From NCBI GenBank assembly GCA_025363635.1, contig JANYDL010000012.1, positions 1 to 57,153 on the forward strand: 57,153 bases of DNA, written 5' to 3'. The stretch is from Actinomycetes bacterium (GTDB taxonomy: Bacteria > Actinomycetota > Actinomycetes > Nanopelagicales > Nanopelagicaceae). Each line of letters opens with the position of its first letter. The stretch's first letter is position 1. Shown piece by piece: positions 19,244 to 28,707 of the stretch. The translations under genes were made by a program, and so were the position numbers. Under the pieces are notes generated by a model. The model was not told the origin of the DNA, made no database searches, and saw only the letters and a list, made by a program, of their open reading frames with translations.

Positions 19244-20418
19244 AGTCGAACTTCGTCGATAGTTCTTGCAAGAAATGCGACACAAATCAGCATCACGCTC
19301 GGAATTAAAAGTGCGACTCCAACAGATGTCAATTGCGCAGTCCATGCGATGACAGATTTGATGACGAAAATAAGTACAGTATTTACGGCACCCAATTGAC
19401 CGACGACGACTGCCCCTGAAGAGGTAGATCTGCGATTGGCTGCATCCATTATTGTGGGGGCGAGGAATGAAGCTCCAAGCCCGCCAAGAAAAGATCCGAT
19501 GGCAACAATGGCAAAACCCAGGCTCGGTGAGTGCTTACTCACTTGCACACCAACGAGGACTGAGAGAAAGAACGCAGATCCTCCGATAATTACGAATCTT
19601 TGAATAAGAAACCCTAACCCCCAACGTTCATTTAGGCGATGGATCGTTAATCTTCCGATTATCATCGCCAATACAAATAGCGCATATGGAATTGCACTAA
19701 CTCCTGCACTCATATGTAGTTCTTCTTTAGAGAAGATTGCAGCCCAATCACCAGTCGCAAATTCAAGTGCTATAGCAAAGGTAAAACCGAGAGACATCTT
19801 CCAATCAATGCTAAAAGAAGTGAATATACTTTTAAAAGAAAAGGCGGCTTCTTCGTTGGTATTTGGCGGTAAAAGCGAATCTCTCAAATGATGGACGAGA
19901 ATTAAAATCAAACAAAAAAGCGTCCCGACTAGGAAATCAATATGCACCACCAAAGAAACTTTGCCCGCTAGAAATCCAGAGAGAATTGCACTGGCTAAGG
20001 CCCCAAGTGACCAAAGACCATGAAGTCGAGGCATGAGGTTTTCACCTTTCTCCCCCTGTTCATGAAGGGCTTGACCATTAATAGAGGTATGTAATGCAGA
20101 TGTGCCCATACCTATCGCTACATTGCAGACCAAGAACTGCCAAGTATTGTGCAGGTGAACGACAGTCATGATCGAGCCAAAAAGTATTACCACGCTGAGA
20201 AGTATTACTCTCCGCGCGCCGAAGCGATTTACAAGAAGACCCACCGAAAGCAAACTCACCAATGAGCCAAGAGCACTAAAACTAATCAAAGTGCCGAATT
20301 CACCCAAGCTCACTCCAAGATTCTTCTTTATTTCTGGAAAACGCGGTACCCATGACATCAATCCAAAAGCGTAAACAAAGAAGAGGGCTCCTAAAGCACG
20401 CCGTTGAGGAGTATTCAT
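19240..20418 (-). CDS. MFS transporter (YbjJ/FucP-like)
   Basis: Integral membrane protein of 392 residues with about twelve hydrophobic segments. The N-terminal half has the MFS loop-2 type sequence [10 protein letters not shown]. The overall pattern ([21 protein letters not shown] at the start; [29 protein letters not shown] in the middle) resembles the YbjJ-like branch of the fucose-permease group. Substrate cannot be told. Its ATG shares one base with the stop of the thioredoxin-like gene (TAATG), so the DUF4032, thioredoxin-like and MFS genes likely form one operon. Confidence 0.8.
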   Translation of the reverse strand: MNTPQRRALGALFFVYAFGLMSWVPRFPEIKKNLGVSLGEFGTLISFSALGSLVSLLSVGLLVNRFGARRVILLSVVILFGSIMTVVHLHNTWQFLVCNVAIGMGTSALHTSINGQALHEQGEKGENLMPRLHGLWSLGALASAILSGFLAGKVSLVVHIDFLVGTLFCLILILVHHLRDSLLPPNTNEEAAFSFKSIFTSFSIDWKMSLGFTFAIALEFATGDWAAIFSKEELHMSAGVSAIPYALFVLAMIIGRLTIHRLNERWGLGFLIQRFVIIGGSAFFLSVLVGVQVSKHSPSLGFAIVAIGSFLGGLGASFLAPTIMDAANRRSTSSGAVVVGQLGAVNTVLIFVIKSVIAWTAQLTSVGVALLIPSVMLICVAFLARTIDEVRL

Positions 20419-21278
20419 TAAAAAAGAGCGTTTGCCAGCGCACGTCGCGCCTTGATAAGTCCAGGATCAGAAGGATCTACAAGTGAAAATAACTCAAGCA
20501 AATGACTTTTAGCGCGGAGTTGATCTGGTCCGGAAGAAATTCTCACCGAATTGAGAAGTCGCTGAAAAGCTTCATCATATTTGCCTGCCACGACTTCACA
20601 ATCTGCACACTGAATTTGAGCATCAAGATTCGTCGGCTCCTCAGCTGCAATCTTGGCAACTACTTCAGCGTCAAGTCCAGTTGTGCGAATAAGGAGCTGA
20701 GTGTGGGCTAACCCTAATTTGGCGAATACGTCATTAGGTTTGCGACTCAATAATCTTAAATAAGCAGACTCTGCCTTCAAGTAATCATGGCTTTCAAGTG
20801 CCGCGAGGGCTTCTTCTTCCTCCGGTTCCAAAGTTTCTTCAACCATTTCACCGATACCTTGTTCTGCCGCAATCGAAAGGACTTTTTCGATCACCAGTCG
20901 AATTTGTGCCTCAGGATAACTTTGTTCAAAAAGAGGTAAGAGTTGTTCTTTCACCAGCCCGACTGCGAATGGCACGGCACGTACTTGAAGAGCTTGAGCA
21001 ACCTCCGGTTGTGCATCTACATCCACAGATCCAAGCGTCCATACATCAGAGTTTTCCGAGTTGATGCGAGCAAGTGTCTCTAAAACCGCGATCGAGTCAG
21101 GGCTTCTCGCAGACCAGCAGAGCAAGATGACGACTTTAGTTTTTGATAGAGCAACAAAATCCGATGCCAGGTTTGCCGCTACTACTTCCTTACCTAGCGA
21201 CTCTGAAGACTTGGATGATACTGGTTTACCAAGAGAGCTTAAATCTACGGCACGGCCGAAGTTAGGGGGCAAGCTCAC
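20418..21278 (-). CDS. Thioredoxin-fold TPR protein (YbbN-like) lacking the CxxC pair
   Basis: The 286 residues comprise an N-terminal thioredoxin-like domain (about 25-130) and C-terminal TPR-like helices, the layout of YbbN/CnoX co-chaperones. The place of the redox motif reads ARSPD (residues 57-61), so neither active-site Cys is present; a lone Cys54 lies just before. The cis-Pro region is RAVPFAVG. Such proteins act as holdases rather than reductases. In mycobacteria a related protein (Rv1324) is near glgB/glgE, as here. Start GTG 21278 is seven bases after the DUF4032 stop. Confidence 0.82.
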   Translation of the reverse strand: MSLPPNFGRAVDLSSLGKPVSSKSSESLGKEVVAANLASDFVALSKTKVVILLCWSARSPDSIAVLETLARINSENSDVWTLGSVDVDAQPEVAQALQVRAVPFAVGLVKEQLLPLFEQSYPEAQIRLVIEKVLSIAAEQGIGEMVEETLEPEEEEALAALESHDYLKAESAYLRLLSRKPNDVFAKLGLAHTQLLIRTTGLDAEVVAKIAAEEPTNLDAQIQCADCEVVAGKYDEAFQRLLNSVRISSGPDQLRAKSHLLELFSLVDPSDPGLIKARRALANALF

Positions 21279-21285
21279 CTACCTA

Positions 21286-22509
21286 TTATCCCTGAATTTC
21301 TATCCCCGAATCTCGCCTAAAAGGTAAGATTTCAGAGATATAGGAGTTGGCAGCGAACTCCAAGCCAACGTCGTGACCTGCTTTTTCGCTCAAGTACCAT
21401 CGATGTTCTAGCGCTTCGTGAAAAAATTGAGCAGGTTCAATCCGACCCATGAGGCTTGATGGAACCAGCGATGTAATGGGATTAAAAACTTCTTTTAGCC
21501 ATTTCTTCGCACTTACTTCAATAGGAGGACGCGGGGCTTCTTCGCGGCCTCTATAGCGGTCAAAAGAAGCCAGCAATCGTTTTGCTTGCAATTCCTCGGT
21601 CTCCATTCCCGTCAGTTCGCGCAAGCGAGCCTGATGATAACCAGCGGCGACGAGCTTTGGTTGAAATTGAAGTGCATGGTGTTCTCCGTCAAGGGAAACA
21701 GAAACTTCTTCAACCGCAAAACCGAGATCATGCAATTGACGCATCGCTCGCTCCACTGAATGGCGATCCTTTGGATCTAGTAACTGCGGTTCTTTGAGAG
21801 CTGCCCATAAACGTCGATAGCGGCGAATTACTCCATCGCTTGCTCGAATCGGATCCATTCCCGGATAGAGCACACCAGACAAAGCAAGATCCTCAAGTTC
21901 TGCAGCAACATTAAAATGCGCGATATCTAAATCGTGTTCTCGCTGACCAGCGGTGAGAGTCTTTTGAAATTCTCCCGTTTCGGCGTCGACAAGATACGCG
22001 GCAAATCCTTCAGCATCTCGTCGAAACAAAGTATTTGATAGTGAGCAATCGCCCCACCAAAAACCAAGCAAGTGAAGTCGAACTAAGAGGAGCGCGAGCG
22101 CATTGGCCATATTCATCACATCATGAGCCGTGACATTTCCTGACAAGAGAATTCGATAAGGTAATGAGTAGGGCAAAAATCGAGTGGCCAGTGCGCACGG
22201 AAGTTCTTCGCCCTTCGAATCAATTCTTCCTTCGACCACTGCGATGGGATCAACACTTGGGGCATGTAACGCGGAGAGTTGGCGAAGTAGTCGATACTCG
22301 CGGTTAGCAAATTCGGAAACAGTCTCCTTTACTGCGTAAATTTCACTATCAGGCGCTTCAGTCGCACGGACCAGGCGCACTATATGGCGAGAAATACCTC
22401 TTTTTTCAGCCAAACTTGGGTCTTCGGGCCAATGCTCCAAAGGCTCTTCCCAAGGAAGGCCGGTGACAGCGGCGATCTCTTCACCTAATCCTGTGATTCG
22501 CAACGGCAT
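21286..22509 (-). CDS. DUF4032 protein with kinase-like fold
   Basis: About 407 residues. The central part resembles lipopolysaccharide-kinase-like folds: YAVKETVSEFANREYRLL (a Lys and a Glu in the expected N-lobe order), LHLLGFWWGDCSLSNTLF (the D-x-x-x-x-N catalytic loop) and YLVDAETGEF (a DxE in the metal position). The C-terminal DUF4032 domain follows, including WYLSEKAGHDVG. Substrate is unknown. Start: ATG 22509 begins the conserved part and has GAGAGAG about ten bases upstream; ATG 22527 and 22569 are alternatives. Confidence 0.78.
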   Translation of the reverse strand: MPLRITGLGEEIAAVTGLPWEEPLEHWPEDPSLAEKRGISRHIVRLVRATEAPDSEIYAVKETVSEFANREYRLLRQLSALHAPSVDPIAVVEGRIDSKGEELPCALATRFLPYSLPYRILLSGNVTAHDVMNMANALALLLVRLHLLGFWWGDCSLSNTLFRRDAEGFAAYLVDAETGEFQKTLTAGQREHDLDIAHFNVAAELEDLALSGVLYPGMDPIRASDGVIRRYRRLWAALKEPQLLDPKDRHSVERAMRQLHDLGFAVEEVSVSLDGEHHALQFQPKLVAAGYHQARLRELTGMETEELQAKRLLASFDRYRGREEAPRPPIEVSAKKWLKEVFNPITSLVPSSLMGRIEPAQFFHEALEHRWYLSEKAGHDVGLEFAANSYISEILPFRRDSGIEIQG

Positions 22510-22582
22510 AGTTACATTCTCTCTCATAAATGTTAACCGCAGGTGAACTGAGTCGGGGTGAGGTCCCATTCCCCATTCGGCT

Positions 22583-22588
22583 TAGAAT
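22583..22588 (+). promoter_or_regulatory. -10 box for leaderless AI-2E family gene
   Basis: TAGAAT ends six bases before ATG 22595, where no Shine-Dalgarno sequence is visible. Confidence 0.5.
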
Positions 22589-22594
22589 GGATGC

Positions 22595-23710
22595 ATGGCA
22601 CTTGGAGAAGGAAAGAAGAAATCGTCCAAAAAAGTGGCTATTCCTGAGGATTTTGGGCTTCCCGGGTTACCAATTAATAAAGCCCATCCATTCTACTTCG
22701 GCTTTCTTGCGACCTCTGGCGGCCTAGTCGCTCTCATGGTTCTTCGCTCTCTGGCAGCTGCTAGCCAGATTTTTGTCCTTATTATTATCGCGCTCTTTCT
22801 GGCAGTCGGTCTCAACCCGGCAGTTGAATCACTACGTCGCCGTGGAATGACTCGCAGACGTGCCGTCACAATCATTTTTGCATGTGTGGTTCTTTTCGCG
22901 GGGCTCTTTATGTGGTTGGTAATTCCGCCAGCGATCAACCAAGGGGCGCAACTCATTCGTCATGCTCCCAACCTCCTTTCGGATTTGAAACAGAATTCGA
23001 CAATAGCCTCCCTAAATAATCACTATGGTTTCATTGACACTCTGCAGAAAAAACTCTCTGAAAATACAGCAAATGGAACTCTACTAATATCAGCTTTCGG
23101 TGGTGCCGTCGGTGTTGGCAAGACAGTTCTCACTGGAACCTTTGCCGCTTTAACCGTTCTGATATTGACTTTGTATTTTCTTACCTCTTTGCCACAAATT
23201 ATCGCGATGGGGATCCGCTTAGCACCCGCCTCACGCCGGGATCGCATCTCACGATTAACTGATGGAATCCTTGGGAGAATTGGAACGTACATCGGAAGTC
23301 AAATAACAGTTGCGCTCATATCGGGTTTAGTCATATTGATATTAACCGCGGCGATTGGATTGCCCTCCCCATTTGCATTAGGGATGATTGTTTTTGTTCT
23401 TGATTTACTCCCTTTAGTGGGACATACAATTGGAATAACTATCATCACAGTCATTGGCCTCACGCAGTCACCTTTGAAGGCACTCCTCGTCTTTGCGGGA
23501 TACACACTTTATATTCAGATCGAAAACTATCTAATTACGCCAAAGATTATGAAACGATCACTTTCGGTGCCGGGATTGGTAACAATTATCGCGGCGCTTG
23601 TTGGAGCAACCTTGATGGGATTAGTCGGCGCGCTTCTCGCAGTACCGATGGCCGCTTCTGCTCTTCTCATACTCGACGAGGTGGTCTTTCCTCGCGCAGA
23701 TAATTCTTAG
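22595..23710 (+). CDS. AI-2E family transporter (PerM/YdiK-like)
   Basis: Integral membrane protein of 371 residues. It has the UPF0118/AI-2E pattern: two N-terminal helix pairs with GLNPAVESLRRRGMTRRRAV between them, a long soluble segment, and the C-terminal block PLVGHTIG, YIQIENYLITPKIM and PGLVTIIAALVGATLMG. Members export autoinducer-2 or act as Na+/H+ antiporters; the substrate here is unknown. Convergent with the hydrolase gene, nine bases apart, without a visible terminator. Confidence 0.88.
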   Translation: MALGEGKKKSSKKVAIPEDFGLPGLPINKAHPFYFGFLATSGGLVALMVLRSLAAASQIFVLIIIALFLAVGLNPAVESLRRRGMTRRRAVTIIFACVVLFAGLFMWLVIPPAINQGAQLIRHAPNLLSDLKQNSTIASLNNHYGFIDTLQKKLSENTANGTLLISAFGGAVGVGKTVLTGTFAALTVLILTLYFLTSLPQIIAMGIRLAPASRRDRISRLTDGILGRIGTYIGSQITVALISGLVILILTAAIGLPSPFALGMIVFVLDLLPLVGHTIGITIITVIGLTQSPLKALLVFAGYTLYIQIENYLITPKIMKRSLSVPGLVTIIAALVGATLMGLVGALLAVPMAASALLILDEVVFPRADNS

Positions 23711-23719
23711 TCTCTCAGG

Positions 23720-24442
23720 TTACGAGTCCCATGGTATCTGAGTTGGCAATGGGTTTTTTGCGGGAGCGACTCTGGCGACTATTTCAGACAGAACGCGGTA
23801 AACCGAAGGTTCGCCGACCCATAAATGTTTAGCGCCAGCCACCGGAATTATTTCAACGTGAGAGATAAGTGAAAATCTTTCGATTGCCTCGTTAGGTTTA
23901 AGATAATCATCAAACTCAGGAATTAGAGCGATGATGGGTCGTCCATCACTGTTCCAATAGGTCAGTTGCTCTGGCGCTGAATTTTTTAGTGGCGGACTTA
24001 GCAAAATCAACCCTTTATGACGCGCATCCTTGGCAAAATGCAGCGCTAGATCTGTACCAAATGACCAACCAACCACCCAAAGATTCTCTAGAAGCAATTC
24101 ATCGAAGCAAAAGGAAAGTGCTGCTTCTACGTCCATTCCCTCCTTGATACCGTTATCAAAGACTCCTTCACTCGTTCCAGCATCACTGCTAGTACCGCGA
24201 GTGTTAAAACGAACCACTGTGATCCCAGCTAAGAAAGGCAGACGATTTGCCGCCTTGCGATAGACGTGGCTATCCATCATTCCTCCCCCGGTTGGGTTGG
24301 GATGTAAACAAAGTATTGCGCCCTCACTGACTCCAAGTGGAGATGCAACTTCACCGACCAAACTCAAGCCATCTGCAGTTATAAGTCGAAATAGCTTCCG
24401 ATTAGCAGGCAAGGAAGTGTTCGCTCGGATAATTTCTGACAT
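23720..24442 (-). CDS. Alpha/beta hydrolase
   Basis: The 240 residues carry the serine-hydrolase fold: oxyanion region LHPNPTGGGMMDS, nucleophile elbow GWSFGTD, the acid in PEFDDYLKP and the catalytic His in GAKHLWVG. The sequence resembles the short YtmA/OsmC-neighbour type alpha/beta hydrolases (HPxPxxGG signature). Substrate is unknown. It is transcribed away from the aldehyde dehydrogenase gene from back-to-back TAGACT boxes. Confidence 0.82.
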   Translation of the reverse strand: MSEIIRANTSLPANRKLFRLITADGLSLVGEVASPLGVSEGAILCLHPNPTGGGMMDSHVYRKAANRLPFLAGITVVRFNTRGTSSDAGTSEGVFDNGIKEGMDVEAALSFCFDELLLENLWVVGWSFGTDLALHFAKDARHKGLILLSPPLKNSAPEQLTYWNSDGRPIIALIPEFDDYLKPNEAIERFSLISHVEIIPVAGAKHLWVGEPSVYRVLSEIVARVAPAKNPLPTQIPWDS

Positions 24443-24448
24443 GATCTG

Positions 24449-24454
24449 AGTCTA
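24449..24454 (-). promoter_or_regulatory. -10 box for leaderless hydrolase gene
   Basis: TAGACT on the minus strand ends six bases before the hydrolase ATG (24442). The same hexamer, on the other strand, serves the divergent aldehyde dehydrogenase. Confidence 0.55.
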
Positions 24455-24474
24455 TCTTTGCTAGTTATGCGCAC

Positions 24475-24480
24475 TAGACT
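24475..24480 (+). promoter_or_regulatory. -10 box for leaderless aldehyde dehydrogenase gene
   Basis: TAGACT ends six bases before ATG 24487; no Shine-Dalgarno sequence precedes the ATG. Confidence 0.55.
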
Positions 24481-24486
24481 TTTTGC

Positions 24487-25971
24487 ATGACTGATGCTCC
24501 CCGCTCTACTTTCGAATCTCACGACCCAGTTACTGGCCAGGTCCTGGGCCTTTATCCGGTGCACACCGAATTAGATGTTTTAGCCGCCGTACAGCGCGCC
24601 AGTGACGCAAGCACTTCCTGGAAGGCACTTGGATTTTCTGGTCGGAAGAGGATTCTGCTTGCGTGGTCAAAAGTTCTCATCGACCGAATTGATGAATGTG
24701 CTGGTCTAATCTCGCGCGAGACTGGCAAACCAATCAGTGATGCAAAATTGGAAGCGACTCTCGCCATTGGTCACCTTGCTTGGGCTGCACGCAGCGCAGG
24801 AGAAGTACTGCGTACCGAGCATCGACGACCCGGCCTGATCATGGCGAACATGTCCGCAACAGTTACTCGTGTTCCATTTGGCGTTATTGGTGTCATCGGA
24901 CCGTGGAACTATCCAATCTTTACGCCAATGGGTTCCATCTCGTATGCATTAGCGGCGGGAAATACTGTCGTCTTTAAGCCCAGCGAATATACGCCAGGGG
25001 TAGGTCTCTGGCTTGCTGAAACCTTTTGCGAAGCAGCGGAAAGTAAAGACATTTTTATCGCAATCACGGGACTTGGCGATACCGGTCGCGCCCTGTGCGA
25101 AAGTGGTGTTGACAAGTTAGCATTCACCGGATCTACCAGTACCGCAAAAAAAGTTGCGGAATCATGTTCGCGAACCATGACACCGGTTGTCTTGGAATGC
25201 GGTGGTAAAGATCCCGTGCTCATCGCAGATGATGCTGATATAAAAACGGCCGTTGAATTTTCACTCTGGTCCGCGATGTCCAATGCCGGACAGACGTGTA
25301 TCGGTGCCGAAAGAATCTATGTCCATGCAAAGGTTGCAGAGGAATTTATCGCACTCTTCGTGAAAGAAGCCAATAAAATAAAGGCTGGAGCTCCTGGGAG
25401 TGCAAATTACGGTCCTGCAACTATGCCAAGCCAACTAAAAGTCATTGAGTCGCACATATCTGATGCATTATCAAAGGGTGCAGTCGCAATTGTCGGTGGA
25501 CTCGCATCTATCAAGCCCCCGTTTGTAGAACCAGTTGTATTGCTCAATGTGCCAGAAGATTCTCTAGCAATGACAGAGGAAACGTTTGGACCCACGATTG
25601 CAATAAATGTTGTTAAGAGCATGGACGAAGCGATCACACTTTCTAATGCGTCTCGATATGGGCTTGCGGCATCAGTTTGGTCGAAGAAGAATGGAGAAAA
25701 GATCGCTGCGCGCCTTGAGTGTGGCATGGTGTCCATTAACTCCACTATTTCCTTCGCCGCAGTGGCATCAGTACCCTTTGGGGGAGTTAAAGACAGTGGC
25801 TATGGTCGCATACATGGACCTGAAGGATTGCGAGAATTCACGTACCCTCGAACGATCGTGCGAGCGAGATTCAAACTTCCACTTTCATTTACGAGTTTTA
25901 AGCGCACAGCCTTTGCAGATAAATTCATCGTTGGGATCGTCAAGGCTCTACATGGAAGAAGTATTGGATAG
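24487..25971 (+). CDS. NAD(P)+-dependent aldehyde dehydrogenase
   Basis: Cytoplasmic enzyme of 494 residues oxidising an aldehyde to the acid. Visible family motifs are IGPWNYPIFTPMG (substrate channel, Asn), FKPSEYTP, FTGSTSTAKKV (cofactor loop), the general-base Glu in VVLECGGKDP and the nucleophilic Cys in SNAGQTCIGAERIYV. The GQTCIGAER form and the C-terminal YPRTIVRARF resemble actinobacterial succinate-semialdehyde or medium-chain aldehyde dehydrogenases; the natural substrate cannot be fixed. The end carries a short hydrophobic tail. Confidence 0.93.
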   Translation: MTDAPRSTFESHDPVTGQVLGLYPVHTELDVLAAVQRASDASTSWKALGFSGRKRILLAWSKVLIDRIDECAGLISRETGKPISDAKLEATLAIGHLAWAARSAGEVLRTEHRRPGLIMANMSATVTRVPFGVIGVIGPWNYPIFTPMGSISYALAAGNTVVFKPSEYTPGVGLWLAETFCEAAESKDIFIAITGLGDTGRALCESGVDKLAFTGSTSTAKKVAESCSRTMTPVVLECGGKDPVLIADDADIKTAVEFSLWSAMSNAGQTCIGAERIYVHAKVAEEFIALFVKEANKIKAGAPGSANYGPATMPSQLKVIESHISDALSKGAVAIVGGLASIKPPFVEPVVLLNVPEDSLAMTEETFGPTIAINVVKSMDEAITLSNASRYGLAASVWSKKNGEKIAARLECGMVSINSTISFAAVASVPFGGVKDSGYGRIHGPEGLREFTYPRTIVRARFKLPLSFTSFKRTAFADKFIVGIVKALHGRSIG

Positions 25972-25975
25972 CACC

Positions 25976-26287
25976 TTAGTAGCGAGGAGCGTTTCGAGTT
26001 CGCTCAGTGCGTGGTGTTCGATGAGCACGTTTTGACCAACAAGCGTTGTGCCAATGGCGACGACTTTCAACATCGTGTTCAATCCACGCGACTGTATGAG
26101 GGGTCGCCATCGGAATCATCTGATCACACCCAGGGCATCGATAGGGTTTAGTTGAACTTGAACCAGTAATTTTGCGAACTCTATAAATGCCTTCGTCATG
26201 CTCCTCTATCGCTTCACCTGTGGTGCCAATTTCGCGATCATCGTGTTTTAGTTTTCGGCCCTTGGGGTAGTTCCTGCGTGGGCTCAT
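25976..26287 (-). CDS. Small actinobacterial protein with CxxC and HxxxC motifs
   Basis: The 103 residues form a basic N-terminus (MSPRRNYPKGRKLK), then YRCPGCDQMIP (Cys51, Cys54), HTVAW and RRHWHNACW, and a basic tail. The Cys and His residues could bind one zinc ion. This pattern belongs to a conserved actinobacterial family often annotated as ATP/GTP-binding without evidence. Start ATG 26287; the longer frame to 26335 would cross the divergent ABC promoter. Its stop lies four bases from that of the aldehyde dehydrogenase. Confidence 0.75.
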   Translation of the reverse strand: MSPRRNYPKGRKLKHDDREIGTTGEAIEEHDEGIYRVRKITGSSSTKPYRCPGCDQMIPMATPHTVAWIEHDVESRRHWHNACWSKRAHRTPRTERTRNAPRY

Positions 26288-26315
26288 GTCACCATTCTTT
26301 CCTATTCTCAGCATA

Positions 26316-26321
26316 CAATGG
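26316..26321 (+). promoter_or_regulatory. -10 box upstream of ABC-2 exporter
   Basis: TACAAT lies 12 bases before ATG 26334, giving a leader of only about five to eight bases. Confidence 0.4.
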
Positions 26322-26333
26322 CAAGATTGCCCC

Positions 26334-27194
26334 ATGAGCGTGATTGAAGTTCGAAATTTACGAAAAAGTTACGCTGGGAATTTTGCCGTGGATGGGATCG
26401 ATCTCACTATTGGGGAAGGCGAAATTTTTTCTCTTCTCGGACCTAACGGAGCCGGGAAGACGACCACCGTCGAGATTCTGGAGGGTTTTCGCACGAGAGA
26501 TTCTGGTGAGGTTCGAGTTCTCGGTATCGATCCTCAAGTTAAAGGTGATGGGGCGAGAACTTTCAGAGATCGAATAGGAATAGTCCTTCAATCGACCTCG
26601 GACGCGGGGGATCTTAAAGTCAGCGAAACACTTGAATATTTCAGTCATTATTACTCTGGCGCTAAAGATCCCAATGAAGTCATTGAGGCGGTCGGCTTGG
26701 GAGAGAAGCGAGATCAACTGATCAGAGAACTCTCTGGCGGGCAGCGCAGACGCCTGGATGTTGCCTTAGGAATTATCGGTAACCCTGAACTTCTTTTCTT
26801 GGACGAGCCGACGACAGGATTTGATCCTGAAGCTCGCAGGTCTTTTTGGGGGCTCATTCGCTCTTTGCGGGATGCCGGAACCACAATCCTCCTCACTACT
26901 CATTATTTAGATGAAGCTGAAGCACTTGCCGATCGAGTAGCGGTCATCAACAAAGGAAAAATTCTTGAAATTTCCACTCCATCATCCCTGGGAGGGCGTG
27001 CAACTTCCCAAGCACGCGTCACTTGGGAAAAAGACGGTGAGATGTGCGAAGAATTTACAAATGAACCGACCTCCGTGGTCTCTCGACTCGCGCGTCAATT
27101 CGAGGGAGAGATACCCAAATTAGTTGTTTCACGTCCCACTTTAGAAGATATCTATCTAGAAATGATTGGACAGAGAATTGAGGTCGAGGCATGA
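26334..27194 (+). CDS. ABC transporter ATP-binding protein (DrrA-like)
   Basis: ATPase of 286 residues: Walker A GPNGAGKTTT, Q-loop, signature LSGGQRRRLDVALG, Walker B LLFLDEPTTGFDPEA and the switch His in LLTTHYLDEAE. A C-terminal regulatory segment follows, as in DrrA/CcmA exporters. It energises the adjacent membrane protein, with which it shares an ATGA overlap at 27191-27194. Start ATG 26334 is chosen because the upstream extension would overlap the divergent gene. Substrate is unknown. Confidence 0.93.
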   Translation: MSVIEVRNLRKSYAGNFAVDGIDLTIGEGEIFSLLGPNGAGKTTTVEILEGFRTRDSGEVRVLGIDPQVKGDGARTFRDRIGIVLQSTSDAGDLKVSETLEYFSHYYSGAKDPNEVIEAVGLGEKRDQLIRELSGGQRRRLDVALGIIGNPELLFLDEPTTGFDPEARRSFWGLIRSLRDAGTTILLTTHYLDEAEALADRVAVINKGKILEISTPSSLGGRATSQARVTWEKDGEMCEEFTNEPTSVVSRLARQFEGEIPKLVVSRPTLEDIYLEMIGQRIEVEA

Positions 27195-27991
27195 GCCGCG
27201 TATCTCTTCCGAATACTTTCGTATTGGGCTACGGCCGAGGTAGATTAGAGATTCGCCAATTCTTACGTCAACGGGAATCTGTAGTCTTCACACTTCTCTT
27301 TCCACTTATGCTCATGGCTATTTTTGGATCCGTCTTCAAAGACACGATCGCGCCGGGAGTTACATTCAGTCAATATTTTGTCGCGGGCATGATTGCATCT
27401 GGAATGGTTAACTCTGGCTTTCAACAACTTGCTATCGTAATTCCGATGGAGCGCGATTTTGGCTCACTCAAGAGATTACGCGGAACCCCGATGCCAGTGG
27501 CAAGTTACTTCATCGGGAAAACAATTTTAGTTTTCGTGAGCATGGTATTTCAGGTTGCGCTCCTTCTTCTTGGTGGCGTTCTCTTCTTTGGTCTCAATAT
27601 GCCAACTGATCCTCAAAAGTGGTTTACATTTACTTGGCTCATCATTCTAGGAACTGCAAGTTCTACGGCACTCGGCGTAGCCTTCTCCGTTGTTCCCAAG
27701 AGCGGACGCGGAGCTTCTGCAGTTGTCTCACCTGTCGTTATCATCTTGCAATTCTTCAGTGGCGTCTTCTTTATTTTCACACAACTGCCTGCTTGGATGC
27801 AGCAATTTGCTGCACTCTTTCCGCTCAAGTGGCTCTGCCAAGGGATGCGTTCGGTTTTCCTGCCCGACAATTTTGCCTCTCAGGAGGTGGCTCATTCTTG
27901 GGAAGCCGGAAAGACATTTCTGATACTCACCACTTGGCTCATCGTGGGTTTGATAATTGCTATTAGAACGTTCAAGTGGTCACGCGACTAG
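27191..27991 (+). CDS. ABC-2 type transporter permease
   Basis: Membrane protein of 266 residues with six hydrophobic segments and the ABC-2 pattern: a cytosolic N-terminus (IRQFLRQRESVVFTLLFPL), a central block VIPMERDFGSLKRLRGTPMP and a C-terminal FFSGVFFIFTQLPAWMQ region. It forms the channel partner of the ATPase ahead of it. Drug, lipid or polysaccharide export are all possible. Confidence 0.92.
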   Translation: MSRVSLPNTFVLGYGRGRLEIRQFLRQRESVVFTLLFPLMLMAIFGSVFKDTIAPGVTFSQYFVAGMIASGMVNSGFQQLAIVIPMERDFGSLKRLRGTPMPVASYFIGKTILVFVSMVFQVALLLLGGVLFFGLNMPTDPQKWFTFTWLIILGTASSTALGVAFSVVPKSGRGASAVVSPVVIILQFFSGVFFIFTQLPAWMQQFAALFPLKWLCQGMRSVFLPDNFASQEVAHSWEAGKTFLILTTWLIVGLIIAIRTFKWSRD

Positions 27992-28707
27992 CACGGTCAG
28001 CGATCGCGCTCAACGTTATATGCGCGCTACTTGCTGGATCAGCCCAAGCTGCCACCACGACTACCAAGCCAAGTACCAAACCGACAACAACAAGTAAACC
28101 CACCGTAAAGAAACCAACTGCAAAAAAGCCTGTGACGAAGAAGACCATAGTAAAGGCGAAGATCGTGACAAGGGATGTCAAGGTTACGCCCGCTCCAAAG
28201 CCGGTCTGGCCACCCAAAAACTTCCGCGTTGTCGGTGAGATTTATGCGCGAATTCCAACGGCGCCCGAACTCATTGCGATTTTATCCGCAGACAAGTTAC
28301 TTACACTTCAAGCAAAACAATGTATTAAGAAAGCTTGCGGTGTTGTCCGACTGGCTTCAACCAAAGGCTGCACATGGTGGGAAATACTTTCAAAAGTTTC
28401 GGGTCCAGCATCGCCAACGGATTCGAGGATTGTTGTTCGTGGAAATCTTCGAACAACTGCAAAATCAACTGGACCAAAACAAATTATTACCGTTTATTTG
28501 ATCAGTGATGAAGGACTCACTCCGAAGACAACGCTAGGTGGTCTCGAAATTAGCTGTTATCACTCACCAGTTGCAGAGCGCATTCCAACTAACTCTTATC
28601 GCCCAATTATTGTAGATACCCCTTCCGAAACGCCGAGCGCCTCTTCTAGTCCCAGCACAAGTCAATCTCCTAGCTCTGATGTAAGCGCAACGCCGACTAG
28701 CGGTTAG
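27976..28707 (+). CDS. Secreted or surface protein of unknown function
   Basis: The protein (243 residues) has a signal-like N-terminus (MVTRLARSAIALNVICALLAGSAQAA), then a Thr/Lys/Pro-rich stretch (about 27-65) that looks like a flexible linker, a folded part with two Cys pairs possible (KQCIKKACGVV, KGCTWWEI, ISCYHS), and a Ser/Thr/Pro-rich tail. GTG 27976 overlaps the permease end by 16 bases, so it may be translated from the same message. I recognise no domain. Its end overlaps pduO by 11 bases, tail to tail. Confidence 0.65.
   Translation: MVTRLARSAIALNVICALLAGSAQAATTTTKPSTKPTTTSKPTVKKPTAKKPVTKKTIVKAKIVTRDVKVTPAPKPVWPPKNFRVVGEIYARIPTAPELIAILSADKLLTLQAKQCIKKACGVVRLASTKGCTWWEILSKVSGPASPTDSRIVVRGNLRTTAKSTGPKQIITVYLISDEGLTPKTTLGGLEISCYHSPVAERIPTNSYRPIIVDTPSETPSASSSPSTSQSPSSDVSATPTSG

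Noticed and set aside
25607-26035. Plus-strand frame of 142 codons overlapping the aldehyde dehydrogenase end
   Set aside because: Out-of-frame shadow of the dehydrogenase, whose motifs continue to its own stop.
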